Notes: generated from the sequence alone by a model not told the origin. Positions 24,190 through 36,320 are shown, counted from the stretch's first letter. The stretch: 64,000 nucleotides of DNA from Spongospora subterranea f. sp. subterranea (GCA_049724395.1 JAUGWO010000156.1:62001-126000), one strand, 5' to 3'. Program-made: numbers and translations.

Positions 24190-25116
24190 GACGGGACTAG
24201 AGCCTGTTACGAACCCCTCTGTCAGAGGGGGCGGGGCGATAATGGATTACGATTCGGGACCGGTGACGATGGGGGATATGACGATCACTGACGGCGGACT
24301 CCGTGTGCTCACAATCGTCGTACACACCACACGAGCATCGCGACTTTGGGGTTATCGACTAATAACCGGCACCCGTTCTCTGCTCTCATTCGTGGCGTGA
24401 CGAGGCGCATTGCAATCAAATAATTACAATTCGGTATGCGGGACTAGATTCACCGCTGGTTTTTTATCGGTTAGGACGTCAACTTATCATGGCGACTGAA
24501 TTCCTGTCAATAGTAAGATAAGAATGGAAGTGGGCCATGAACAACCCGGAAAGACTGAAAAATTTACCTTGTATTTTTCTTCTCTAGTTCGTACATTCAA
24601 CTGGTGCGTATTTGAGGGCGAGGTTTCTGTAGTTGAAAATTCCAGGTTCAAATTATTGGGTGAACCTGTCGTGAATGGTCGAATGACGGAAAGCTTCGAG
24701 GTTTTTTACGTTTGACATTGACAATTACCGCTCAAGGCTTCTCGGGGCATTGGTATTTCTTGGCTTAATGATAATTTCATGAGCCTGGGACTTATTTATT
24801 CGCTTTCTGTTCGGTTGCACCTACCGGATTAAAGGCGTTTGAGACAAAAAACTTTATCGTTATACAACAATTTCACAAGCGGATATAGTGTGGTGGCGAC
24901 TTCTCCTCGAATGGAACCTATCAGGGATAACGGGACTAGTAGTGAATATTGATATCGAGCATCAAAAGCGGGAATGAGCGTGGCCTGAACTTGGGGGCGC
25001 TTTTTCGAAAAATTGGCGTGAGAGACATAATCACTGTCCAAATCCATTGAATACATCTATACCTTTCAGACAAGAACTATACAAACTTGGATGAAAGTTT
25101 AATAGAAAAGCGAATA
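24190..25116. other. Intergenic, one weak small plus-strand candidate
   Basis: Holds the SYF1 promoter side. On plus, an ATG at 24489 could splice twice into a frame ending RFKLLGEPVVNGRMTESFEV near 24714, giving a protein of about 43 residues. This is weak. A minus-strand frame at 24829-25056 has no recognisable domain. Confidence 0.3.
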
Positions 25117-26579
25117 TTAGCGCCGGTAACGGTGTGGGGATCGGGATCGTCGGCCATGGCGATGATGGCCTCGATCAGGGGAACGGGAACGGCGCCGATT
25201 TGGATCTCTGGAACGGGAGCGACGTTGTTTTCGATCTTGAGAACGAGACCACTTGTGCCCGCCTCTACGATCATCGATTTTCTTAGAATCTTTATCGTGA
25301 AACGGTTTCTTCTCCGATCGCTCTTTTGGATTGCTCTTTGGCATGGACTGATCAAATACCATTTTATATTGAGAATCTGGGGCTTTTGACTTCAAAGTCA
25401 GATTAGATTTGTCTGCGTCAAAGCGGCCCATTTGTTCTCCTCTCTGCCAAGAATTCCACATTCCAGATACGCTTTGGGAGAAGTCAACGTGAATCCGCCG
25501 ATCATCAATCAGTACATTCTCCATTTTCAGATAAGCCTGTTCGCACTCCTTGTCAGTCTCAAATTCGATGAACGCATATTGAAGAGAGTCATTGGTTTTG
25601 TAATCGCGAATCACTTCGCATTTCTTGATATTACCGAACCTGGAAAATATTAATTCCAGGTCTTCGGACATAGTCCTAATAGAAAATCAGCCGTTGCATT
25701 GAGGCGAGATAAATAAGTTAGCTCTAACACTGGGTTCAATTTACAGACGAAAAGGACGTTATCAGGAGGGCGAAAATCTGCGCTAGGAAGATCGCCAAGC
25801 ATTTCAAGAACTTCAGCACGATTTCTCTCCTCTTTCATTGCGAGTTCTTCTTCAATTTCCAGCTGTGATTTTTTTGCATTAGCAGCATCGATCTCATCGT
25901 CTTCATCTGCGATATAGTCCTCGTCAAATTGGTCACGAGACGGAACTGGCGAGCTTGGAAAAGATCAGGAACAATTACAACAGCACAGATTTGGACTTAC
26001 AGATCCGGTACTACAAGAGTTGGTGGATCTGGGAAAGGATCATCGAGGATCATTGTATGACGAATCCTAATATTTTTCAACGGACGATGTTTCTCGTCAA
26101 CAAACACCGAGTTAAGCTTGTCAAGCACATCGAATCCTTCGGCGATCTCTCCGAACACAGTATGGGTCCCGTCCAAATAATCGAGGTTATCCGCTAAAGT
26201 GATATAAAACTGTGATGCGTTTAAATTTGGTCCGGCCGATGCCATTGCCACAGTTCCTGAAGAAATGAAAGTAAATTTCCAGCTCCAGATCGATAAAACA
26301 GTAACCTTTTTTTTTGTGAGTCAATTGTGGCCGAATTTCGTCATTGAAAAATCGCGCTTTGGATCCAAACAATAATCCGGAAATAGAATCTCCATGGAAT
26401 CCTGTCCCCGTTGGGTCTCCGGTCTGGGCGATAAACCCAGATTCGACCTTGTGAAATGCACAATTGTTGTAATATTTGACCTTGCACAGTTTAAGAAAGT
26501 TCTTTGTCGTGACAGCGCATTCATCGACGAACAGATCGATCACCAACTCGCCAATTGATGTGTCGATCAATACCGACAT
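25117..26579 (-). CDS. PPIL4: Nuclear cyclophilin with RRM, PPIL4 type
   Basis: A peptidyl-prolyl isomerase of the spliceosome-associated class. From 26579 the protein starts [17 protein letters not shown], and the cyclophilin core has [29 protein letters not shown] and [16 protein letters not shown] (26480-26130). A linker with an acidic run follows (near 25890). The RRM has RNP2 [10 protein letters not shown] (near 25765-25735) and RNP1 LQYAFIEFE (near 25580). The tail is an RS/basic region ([15 protein letters not shown], near 25200) ending at 25117. Three short introns are visible. Domain order and length fit PPIL4. Confidence 0.92.
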
Positions 26580-27397
26580 CGGTCCCGTCCGCCCGTTCCT
26601 GTAATCAAACTGACTTGCTGTTGCGGACTCCGGTCAGAAATCAGCAAACAAGGTGTTATTTCATAATCTGTACACGCCACCCGGACGGAACATTTTTAGA
26701 TATAAAACCATAATGGATCAGAAATTACAACGTTCATATAAATAGTGTTAGCATTGCGCCTTGATTGTCCTGAATAAACAAATCTTTGGAGTTGGGATTA
26801 TCGCTGAATGTTTAAGCGCTGTCGTCTCTAGATGATGTTGCGAACCCGAATTTGGGCTGGGGCGACTTATTCTCGGAAATTGATCGTAATTCGCACCCGG
26901 AGACAGGGAATCTCTTTCATCAATATTCGCTTTCCCATTCTGGATGCGGGACAGCCACGGCGTCCTACAGGTCACCCGCTGCCCCGGCATTTTGGGACAG
27001 TTGGTCTAGTGATTACCCGGGCGTTGCGTTTGGCGTCATCCGACATGGTGAAGGTGCAAATTGGCTCTCGTCATCAGTGCCGAAAATTCACCAGTTGTTG
27101 TGTATAGTCCACGACGAAGTCGATCCTTATTCGACTTATATCAACTGCTAAAACTGGGTACTTCACTATTGATAACAGCTGTGCAGATAAACGTCATAGA
27201 CTGATTCGAATTTGTAGATTTTTCTACACTTTGCGCCGAAACCCGCGAAATTCTACTGTCAAGATGATGGTTCGCAAATATGATCCAGTTGTTCGTCAAC
27301 ATGTCATATTTACCGAGGCGAAAATGAAATGAGTACAAAATACGCAAATCGAACACCACCTTATAGTTCTAGAACTATATTTTAGTGCCTCAATATA
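26580..27397. other. Intergenic with an unassigned open frame
   Basis: A plus frame from about 26816 to 27151 (first Met 26852) has natural composition (NLGWGDLFSEID, then PAFWDSWSSDYPGVAFG) but no recognised domain. It could be a small gene or an exon. The rest is AT-rich. Confidence 0.3.
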
Positions 27398-28911
27398 TTA
27401 AATATCAATCTTTAAGTAAACATAAGGATAGAAATCTGAGCCGATACCACTGTAATCGACATCGTCTCCTTTCTGAGAGGTAGCAGTTGTAGATAAGTCG
27501 GCATATATTTTCCCTAGCGCCGCCCTCAATCTGAAAGCGTTTGAACTCTTTGAGTAATTGTTCCTTGACGACGCTTACCGCTCTTCCTTTTGCGGTTTAA
27601 CTTCTAGTGTTGCTGCCGTGAAATTTATCGGCAAACCAAAGCGCAGAACAGCTTCGACAAAAACCCGGATTACCTGGAAGACAATGAAACCATATTCCCG
27701 ACCAATAAATATCTCTACCTTAATGTGAATCCAAGCCTTGAAAACTTCGGAATATGCTGTGGAACACCATCTGACAAGGTTTCTCCAAAGATAATCACAT
27801 TCTTTTTCCGTTTGAAATTTCGACGTCGCCGCGCTTGCAATCTAAAAAAATGGATGAGCACTATTCCATACACATACGATGTGACAACCTCTGTCTCATC
27901 ATAATGATATTCCCTGCATAAATACCGCTTTACTTTGGCCGGCTCTTTGAACTTGTTGGCGTATTTTCTCATGAGCACGACACGAAATGCAACGGATTCT
28001 TTGTCTCCATGCAGTCGTAATGCTGAACCAGGAACAACCTGTGAAAGCATTGAATGCGATGTCAACACATCCTCATGTACTCTACCGCTTTACATGTAAT
28101 CCCGTGGCTTGTAAAAGGATTGGGCTTTGGTTCATTTTCCGGGTCCTCATACTCAGATTCAAGGTTTTCATACGTATCAAGAAATTCTTTTTCCCTATTA
28201 GCAGGTACGATGACAATCGTACTTTCTATATATTCCCCTTCAACCAAGTCGTGAGGGCCAACGATCAAATGAAGCGGTCGAACTGCGAGGCTTCCGCTGA
28301 CGATAAAGAAAATCAGTGATGTCATGAACGTAATCGCAAATCAATCTCCACACACTTTTCTTTCCGGTTTAGTGCGGCAAGGTTTGCTTTCGTCTCTGTA
28401 AACTTGTGCGTCAACGATCGCAAGTCTTCACCATATTTCAGAGCAACGGTAGATATCGAATCAGTCAACAAATCTAACGGAGCTCCCAGGGGATATCTTG
28501 CCCTATCCCATTCGAATTTTCTGACAAAAGCCGCAGGGCTGGCTGCATTGAAAAAAAATGGATATAACAACGAGGCATAAATTAGCCTAACCTACCGTTG
28601 TCCACAAGAAGTCGAGGCTTAGATCTAGCAGTACCTTGGTTACTCTGACTTTCTTCCGAAAGTGAATCAATGTACTGATTACCAATCTTTTTCACGATAG
28701 CCTCGGTTTGTTCATCGACTTTTGCGATGGTATCACTTAAGGTCATCAAAGTATCCAGCGTTCCAACCGAAAGTCGCGGAACGCGCAGTTCATTATTTAC
28801 ACTCAGCCCCAGCATGGACGTCGCCACATCCAGCGACTTCAGCGTTCGGCTAACAGATCCGCCAACGGTTGGGACTGCCACAACCCAGAAACGGAGGCGA
28901 TCATCGCTCAT
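27398..28911 (-). CDS. VMA5: V-type proton ATPase subunit C (ATP6V1C/Vma5)
   Basis: Subunit C links the V1 and V0 sectors of the vacuolar proton pump and controls their assembly. From 28911 the protein begins [14 protein letters not shown]; the family core has [18 protein letters not shown] (about 28530-28480) and [19 protein letters not shown]. Further on is [23 protein letters not shown] (28235-28165), then [21 protein letters not shown] (near 27960) and [18 protein letters not shown] (near 27640). The C-terminus [13 protein letters not shown] ends at 27398, matching the family's closing YPYVYYKID. Several short introns. The order is complete, with no obvious loss. Confidence 0.92.
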
Positions 28912-29412
28912 GACGCTCCTTTGTTGGAATAGCTATCGTTTGCAGACAGTTTCAACCGAACTTCTCCCGTAACAGGGAGGTACATACAGTTAACTGTACA
29001 ACTGCCGATTGCTGAGTCCGCTACATACACTACACCAACAGCAAAATGGCGTTTTCTTCAGTTGTGATTTTGGGAGTTTGACTGACAAGCCGTTCGGCGA
29101 TTTTTTCTGGAAATGTTGATCTTTAACGTTAGCTACATTGCCATGTTTTTACACGTTTACTGTAATCAATCAGCAGCATCGCGACTGGATAGTTTTTTAT
29201 GCAATTTTCCCCGACTCCAAAAATAAAATCCTGTCTTTGCATGCAGAATCGCTTGAGTGAGTCATGCTTTACACAGCCATCAACATTTCTACAGGGGAAT
29301 GAGCAATTCAGTTGAATCACGTGTGTCTCAGTTGACCCATACTGCACAAGTGGCTGAGCATCATAACTTAATCTGTACTTATTTAATCACCATTTTTCAA
29401 CCATTTGCGGCT
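28912..29412. promoter_or_regulatory. Shared divergent promoter region
   Basis: A 500-base gap between the start of the V-ATPase C gene (minus) and the start of the lectin gene (plus), so both promoters must lie here. I see no named motif. Confidence 0.4.
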
Positions 29413-32400
29413 ATGATGAGATCTAAAGTAGTCTATGCCATTACAATTCTAGCCATGGTATCTGCAGCGGCGTTTGCCACCGGAGAGAAAGCAGATCTTG
29501 CCAAACGAACGGCCATGAAAGCTGGACAAGCTCCGTTGATTCTACCGGTTTACGGAGAGAAGCCGACTCCAGCACCGACTACTCCTCCGCCGACCACGGC
29601 TGCTCCAACGCCGGCCCCAACTCCAGCAACGCTAGCGCCTTTGCAGACGCTGGCTCCTGAATTCCAAAACCCGCCTGCGTTCAGATTCAGTGATCATAAG
29701 CCATATGAGGTCCCTGTAAATGACCGAAGTCTTTATGGCAAACATGCCCCCACTGCGAAAAAACGTCGCCAGACTCAGCATTACAAGAAGAACAAGAAGC
29801 ACAACAAGCGTACCCCAGCCCCATCAGATGAGGATGAAGATGAGGAAGTTGAGACGAAGAAGCCGAAGCACAAGAAGAAAAAAAGTGATGAATCGTCTGA
29901 CGACTCGCAGAGTTCTAGCTCGTCCACGACTCCTCCAACTACTTCGCCAATCACTACTTCACCAACGACCTCCCCCTCCAAATCCAATGACGTCGGTTCA
30001 AACACTGATTCAGGATCAAAAAGCTCCAGTGGCTCCGCCCCAAGCTCCTCCAGCGACTCGGGATCGAAGTCCTCCAGCGACTCGGGATCGAAGTCCTCCA
30101 GCGATTCGGGATCGAAGTCCTCCAGCGACTCGGGATCGAAGTCCTCCAGCGACTCAGGATCGTCGAAATCCTCTTCTGATTCAGGTTCATCGACGAGTAA
30201 AGCTAGCTCATCATCCAGCAGTTCTTCGTCTTCTTCGGACATGTTGGATATCCAATGGCCAGCGTTTCCCGAGATATTCCAGCAGCAAACTACTGCTCCT
30301 ACCACGGCGCCAGTTGCACCTGCAGTTCAGCCTACTTTGGTCCAGCCTGCAGTTCAACCTACCTTGGTCCAGCCTGCACCTCAGCCTTCTTTGATGCAGC
30401 CTGCAGTTCCGTTGCTGACTGATTTCCTGATGCCTCAGCAGCCCTCATTATTTGAAGTTCCCTCAATCTCGGAGGCATTCCCCATGCCAGCGTCGTCCAA
30501 CCTTTATGACAGCTCCAATCTCGGAGAGACGATTGTACCGGAAATTACCGTTCTTCCTACTCCAGCTCCGGCAACACCCACCGTCGAGGAAGTCGTTTAT
30601 GAATATCCAGTTTCAAGGCCATCTCCGATTGAGATTCCTGCAGAAATTCCCACAAGTATGTATTTCATGTGTCCGCTCAACAGTTTTTGACCAAACGTAA
30701 TCCAGGTTTCAACGCGACAACTGCCCCTACCAATAAGACCAATGATGCGACTTTCCAGCCAGTGTTGTTGCAAAATGTGTCAGGGAACACGTCTGCTCCG
30801 GTGTCTTTCACAACCTCGCCGGTTGTGAACGCCACCTCGCCTGCACCTCATGGTTCGACAATCTTGTTTAGTATGTGTCGGTACCTTAAACATCTTGAAC
30901 ATTAGGTGACTCGAGCACGCCGTTGAATTCCTCAATTCACCAGAGAACGCAGCTTTACACGCTCATGCCAAGAAATTCTTCGTCCACGATGAATTTCACC
31001 TCGCCTGCTCCTGAAGGTATAACCAACGGTTTTTATGAGTATTGGTGTACTAAACATTGAGCAACGTTAGGTGAAACCAGTATGCCGGTAGAGTCTCCCA
31101 TTCACCACAAAACGCAGCTTTACACGATCGTGCCAAAACATTCTCTTACTCCGAAGAATTTCACGTCGCCTGCTCCTGAAGGTATAGCCAATATTGTTAT
31201 GAGTAATGATGTATTAAACATGCTCGACATTAGGTGACACCAGTATGCCGGTAGAGTCTCCCATTCACCACAAAACGCAACTTTACACGATCATGCCTAA
31301 AAATTCTTCTTCTACGATGAATTTCACGTCGCCTGCACCTAAAGGTATAATATATTTTTATGAAAACTGATGCACTCGACTAAAAGGTGTTGAACATTAG
31401 ATGGCACCAGCATGCCTCTTGATTCATTTGTGGACCAATTTAACAACACGAATGCGACCTCACCTGCCCCTGAAGGTATTTATTAGCCATGCGTCTTAGC
31501 GTACCCTCAATCTAAGTTCCCCTGAACATTAGGTGATGATAGCCTGCCCGTGAATTCTACTGTTCACCAAGCAACTCAGCTTTACACCCTCAAACCCAGG
31601 GTAAAGAAGACCCATGCGCCACTGTACAAGATGACTCCGTTCCCTACAACCAACACTACTGGCAACGACAGTCTGTCTGCACCGACCTCTGTACTTCCCA
31701 CTGACAATTCTACATCGTCACCGCCGACTACAGCGCCGGGTAATACCTCGTTACCAACGGATGTGACGCCCACAGGCAATGAATCGTTACCTGTCAATGT
31801 ATCATTACCAGGCAATTTCTCATTGCCCACTAATGCGACAACGCCTGTCAATACATCTGACAGCGTTGTCTTGCCAACGAGCACGTCATTACCTACCAAC
31901 GAATCACTTCCAGTCAATGCTTCGCAGCCCGGCAATTTCTCCATGCCCACTAACGAATCATTACCTACCAACGTCTCACTGCCTATCAACGCTAGCAATT
32001 TCTCAACATCGCTACCAATGAACCAGTCGCTACCAGTGAACCAGTCGTTACCAGTTAACAGTTCTCTCCCTGGGAATGTCTCATCTCCGGCGTTCTCAAA
32101 CGACACGAACCCGACTACCAGTCCAGTGATTGTTATTGGGCCGTTTAATTCATCACAACCGACCTCCGCTCCCGTCAACGGTTCGTCTCCTGGCAATCAA
32201 TCTAGTCCAATTTTCATTGCCTCGCCTACGACTTCGCCCGCTTCTAGTGTTGCACCGATTAACGGATCATCACCAATAACTACACCACAGGCATCAGCAA
32301 ACTCTTCTGCCCCTTCGTCAAGTCCATCAATTTTCATTCCTTCGATGACAACCTCTCCAGCTAGTAATGGATTATCACCATCATCTGCTCCGCATAGGAA

Positions 32401-34789
32401 CTCGTCTGCCCCGATGTTCAGTCCAATTTTCATTCCTTCGGTGACGACGTCGCCTGCCAACAACGTTGCTCCAAGTAATGGATCATCGCCATCAACTGCG
32501 CCGCAAGGGAACTCGTCTGCCCCTACGTCAAGTCCAATTATCATTCCTTCGCTTACAACCTCCCCTGTCTTTAGGGTTGCTCCTATCAATGGATCAGCGC
32601 CATCGACTGCGCCGCAAGTGAACATCACGACTTCCCCTGTGAGTGTTAATGCGTCTGCTCCGTTTGCGCCGGTAAATTCCACCTCGCCAACCAACAGCAG
32701 TACAGCGGCACCAACGGCGCCTTCGACACCGGAAGTGATCCGGTGCGAGTACGGTGTTATTTCCGTCTTGGACTCGTCGACGAACTTTCTCCTCCTTCGC
32801 AAGCTTTGTGATGGACACCCGATGTGTGATGTTTCTGCTGTCAACGTCAGCGTTATTTCTTATAAATGCATCAAGCCAACAACGCTTACTCCACAGCCGA
32901 CTTCTATCAACGCGAGCAATGCTACCGTATCGCCTGTCAATGCAACCACTCCGGTCCCACCTCCCGCATCGTCGGTTGCACCACTTAACAGTACTGCTCC
33001 GGTTCCGCCTCCCGCATCGTCGGTTGCACCAGTTAACAGTACGGCACCTGTTCCGCCTCCCGCATCGTCGGTTGCACCAGTTAACAGTACAGCTCCAGCA
33101 ATGTCGGTGGCGCCAATTACGGATCCCGCGTCGCCCATGCCGACTACAGTCAATGCATCTTCGCCAGCACCAACCAGCATCATCGTTCACGAGAACACGT
33201 CATTCAGCGTGCCACCGTTTCCTACGAAGCCGGCGGGACCGTTTTTGTACATTCCCAAAAATACGCCTGCCCCGACGACGGAATGTGCGGAAAACAGCAC
33301 AGTTGAAAGTTCACGACCCATTTTCCGTCGTCCTACCCCTTCTCCGTCCGTTCTGTTCCCTAGCAAGTCCGGCCGCACGAACATGATCAAATTTCCAAAT
33401 TCGGTGGACTTTCCCAATCTGATCAACGTGGTCGAACAACGTGAAAACCATGAAATTCAGCAGAAAGTCGTTGAACAGAAAGGCGCTGAGCTGAAGGTTG
33501 TTACTTCTACCAACAAGGTTGTTGTCCATGCTCAGGATGCTCAGGTTGTTCCTGATAGTCCCCGTTCTTCCCGCAATCCTGGTTCCCCAGATCAAACAGT
33601 TCCGGTGAAGAGCCACATGTGCTTTGAAGCTGCAAGTCATGAAGGCTATCAGACTCTTGGATGTGAAGATGGCGAAGTCATATCCGAATTCACTTCGTCT
33701 TCTTTCGGTCGGCCACAAGGATCATGTTTTGATGCAAAACTCTGGCGTGCCGATAAGGAATGCCATGCTGATGTCGTGAAGATGATCTCCAAGGACTGTC
33801 TGGGAAATTCTTCATGCCGCATTTCTGCTGATCCGAAGATTTACGGTTCCCCTTGTGCAGCTAGGGATGGCAGATATCGGTTAATGGTGAACTATGTCTG
33901 CTCTGCGGTGAATCGTCGTCAACATGATTCCGTCGTCGGCGTAAATCTGCCAGGAAGGATGAACGTTCATGAATCGGCTGTTAACACGAAACGATCAGCG
34001 ATGTTGGTCTCACCAAAGGAACCTGCAGTTCATGGCGCTCACTGTTTTGAACAAAAAACGCTGAACCAAGGCAAACTTCTGAAGTGTCCTCACAACCAAG
34101 TTGTAAAGGGTATCTCCCGTGCCCATTTCGGTCTACAGTTAGGTTCGTGCTCACATGGAAACACGTGGAAGCAAGTCGAAACATGCTCTAAAGACATCAA
34201 GCCGATCGTGAGCCGGATGTGCTTAGACCGAGAATCTTGCTACGTTGAAGCCGACCCCAAGGAGTTCGGTATTCCATGCCAGTCTAAGGAGAATCAGTTC
34301 CGAGTCATGGTTGACTATATCTGCGGTCAACCGGATGAAATCAAGCCAAAATGTTTCAACTCTGAGAAGAATTCTGCGATTATTTGCCCTACAGGCCAGG
34401 TCATCACTTCGTTCACCAAGGGAAGCTTCGGAAATCCGGGAACTTGTTCTGCTCCCTTCAAGACTGGAGATTGCCACGTTGATCCTCTCCCTTTATTGCA
34501 AAGCCAATGTCTTCGCCAGAATCGCTGCGATGTCAACGTCATGACTGCGAAGTTCGGGACTCCGTCTTGTGGAAATGCGACCTATGGTAACAGCTCAAAG
34601 CCGAAGTTTAATCACCTTCTTACCGAGTACACCTGTGGTCTGCCTACTGACACGGCTCTGAATCTAACGCGTTATAACGTGTCTGCATTCGACAAGACGT
34701 TGCTCAAGAAGAAGGCGAACGGCGCTAGCGGTGCTGCATCTGGGCTTCTTGCTCTCTGCGTAACCATACTGGCAATGGTGTTCATTTAA
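29413..34789 (+). CDS. GPI-anchored mucin-like surface protein with three SUEL-type lectin domains
   Basis: Joined exons 29413-30655, 30706-30870, 30906-31016, 31071-31181, 31234-31344, 31401-31475 and 31533-34789 give 5073 coding bases, 1690 residues in frame, all introns phase 1. A signal peptide at 1-23 (MMRSKVVYAITILAMVSAAA) is followed by Thr/Pro-rich, basic, and Ser/Asp-repeat regions (about 211-255), then long Ser/Thr/Pro tracts with many NxS/T sites, a half lectin-like segment near 1005-1055, three Gal-lectin (SUEL) domains at about 1298-1392, 1440-1535 and 1543-1637, each with the Cys pattern and the FGxP/PCxxK-like positions, and a hydrophobic C-terminus (about 1670-1690) after small residues, typical of a GPI signal. 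A role in adhesion to galactose-type sugars on a cell wall or host surface is inference. An AATAAA at 34802 is the likely poly(A) signal. Confidence 0.9.
30045..30165 (+). repeat. 24-bp in-frame tandem repeat (Ser/Asp/Gly/Lys)
   Basis: About five copies of a 24-bp unit encoding SSSDSGSK inside the first exon of the lectin gene; the last copies are diverged. Confidence 0.85.
30906..31532 (+). repeat. Tandemly duplicated exon-intron units
   Basis: Exons 30906-31016, 31071-31181 and 31234-31344 are each 111 bases and share TPLNSSIHQRTQLYT-like and NFTSPAPEG-like ends. The 75-base exon at 31401-31475 and the head of the exon at 31533 are further relatives. The intervening introns (52-57 nt) resemble one another and end in (g)aacattag-like acceptors. 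All are symmetric phase 1. Confidence 0.9.
32952..33095 (+). repeat. 48-bp in-frame tandem repeat
   Basis: Three copies of a 48-bp unit encoding PVPPPASSVAPVNSTA in the mucin-like part of the lectin gene. Confidence 0.85.
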
Positions 34790-35123
34790 TTACCGTGTCC
34801 AAATAAACCAAACATAAATCATTTATCAAACTCTTTGGGTGTCCACATGGATAGGTTATCACTGCATGTTGTAAACATGGTCCGTTGGCGGATTTCTACA
34901 GCTATAGCCACTCTGCTGTACCGTAACGGGGGGCAGCATGGTCAGGCTGGGCATTCATTCGTTTGCTTGTTTTTCGAAAGGAAATCAAATCAAACCTACA
35001 CAGCTGTTGATCAACTACATGCGCATTGCCCAAGACGTTTTACCCCATCTCAAAAAAATAAGAGTGCAATAGTTTTTCGACAAGTGTTGCTGTACAAGCT
35101 ATTATGCTTTTAGACCTTTTCGG
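34790..35123. other. 3' flank of the lectin gene
   Basis: Contains the AATAAA at 34802-34807; otherwise I see nothing. Confidence 0.4.
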
Positions 35124-35948
35124 TGCGCTAGATTGGAATGCCATCCAAACTTGTATCAAATTTTAGATTGATGTTTTCGACGCTGTAACCCATTAGACGT
35201 TTTATTGACGACTGCGAAAGCAAAGTCAACATCGCGGGATTAACGTTCGAAAATGAATTTACAGTGGAGTAATTTTACAACTCGAGAGGTTGGGCGCCTG
35301 GAACGCGATGGCACGTTGGCGCAGGGCACAAGCCCTGCACAAGCCCTATGAACTGCCGTCCCGCCTGCCGCTGGCCAAGACTGGGGTGTCGTATCATCTC
35401 TGGGATCCGCCGAGAACTACGAAGGTAATGATGAATGCTCTAGTGTTGTATGCGTTTTGTTTTACCCGTTTTTGGTATACCAATTAATCAACAGGAGCCG
35501 GTCAATACGAGTCGGTCATGGGCGATCTCGTCGAATACGGAGCGACACACCCTGAAGTTGCCTGGCTTATCGATCCGTATTACGTCCAGTTCCTTTCGCC
35601 ATTGCACCAGAACTATGCCGCTGCGGTCGCAGCGTATCCGGTCGACCGTCCTGGCCATGCCTGCTCACGGTATATCTGGGCGTTCTCATCTACGGATGCA
35701 GGGCTGGAGGCGGTACGGCAGTTCATAGGGCATGTGCGCCCTGGCAATGTGCCATCGCGTTCCAGGCGCCCAACCTCCTTGAGTTCTAAAACTAATCTAT
35801 TGTAAATTCATTTTAACTCTTCGATCGTTAATCCCCCGATGTTGACGTTGATTTCGCAGTCGTCAATAAAACGTCTAATGGCGTTCAAGAGTCGAAAACA
35901 TCAATCTAAAATTTAATACAACTATGGATGACATTCCAATTTAGCGCA
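35124..35948. mobile_element. Short element with about 210-bp terminal inverted repeats and coding-like cargo
   Basis: The left arm (about 35124-35330) is repeated inverted at about 35731-35948. Both run from TGCGCTA through TTTTAGATTGATGTTTTCGA and TTAGACGTTTTATTGACGAC to GGTTGGGCGCCTGGAACGC, at roughly 85 percent identity. I could not find a clear target duplication. Between the arms (35331-35730) is GC-richer DNA with coding-like frames: 35320-35425 (HKPYELPSRLPLAKTG) and 35492-35760 (GQYESVMGDLVEYG, then VEAVRQFIG-like end), perhaps joined by an intron at 35426-35491. No transposase is present, so it must be non-autonomous, a long-TIR or Pack-type element (inference). Confidence 0.8.
35518..35805 (+). 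CDS. Unrecognised frame carried inside the inverted-repeat element
   Basis: A 95-residue frame, with codon use unlike the surrounding AT-rich DNA. It contains EVAWLIDPYYVQFLSPLHQNY and RYIWAFSSTDAGLEAV-type sequence and then reads into the right terminal repeat, so its natural end is probably lost. I do not recognise the family. It may be a captured fragment of a host gene. Confidence 0.35.
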   Translation: MGDLVEYGATHPEVAWLIDPYYVQFLSPLHQNYAAAVAAYPVDRPGHACSRYIWAFSSTDAGLEAVRQFIGHVRPGNVPSRSRRPTSLSSKTNLL

Positions 35949-36320
35949 AATTGAGGTGCTGCTAAGTCGGTGTGCAGCTAAATCGGGGTTTAACTCTGTA
36001 CTGTACATTCACGGCTGAATCCTCAAGACAAAAATGATTGCGCCCTGGGCAGTGGGCATGATACAAACCCTAGCTCTACAGTCACCAAAGCGACTGTCGC
36101 AGTTGATCAGGTGGCGAACTTTCAAGTGCGCCAAAGCCCGCCTCTCAGGCCTGCGCGCAGTTTTGAGTCGAGCGCAGTTTGTCACACGGGTTTTGCGCAC
36201 GGCAATGCCCAGTTTTTAGCTAGACGCCATCTGCAGTTACCTCCATGACTATTTTTATGCACCCGGCAACTGTCCACAGAAAGATCCGTTGATTGTCGGT
36301 CTGCCTTAAACAGTCAGTCA
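35949..36320. other. Promoter side of the MADS-box gene
   Basis: No gene seen. Short GC-rich frames near 36030-36220 on both strands look like chance. Confidence 0.35.

Noticed and set aside
29781-30305. Minus-strand frame of 174 acidic residues
   Set aside because: Antisense shadow of the Ser/Asp repeat region of the lectin gene.
31582-33718. Several minus- and plus-strand frames of 100-215 residues inside the lectin gene
   Set aside because: Shadows of a GC-rich repetitive exon; the lectin frame has the signal peptide, domains, splice phases and GPI end.
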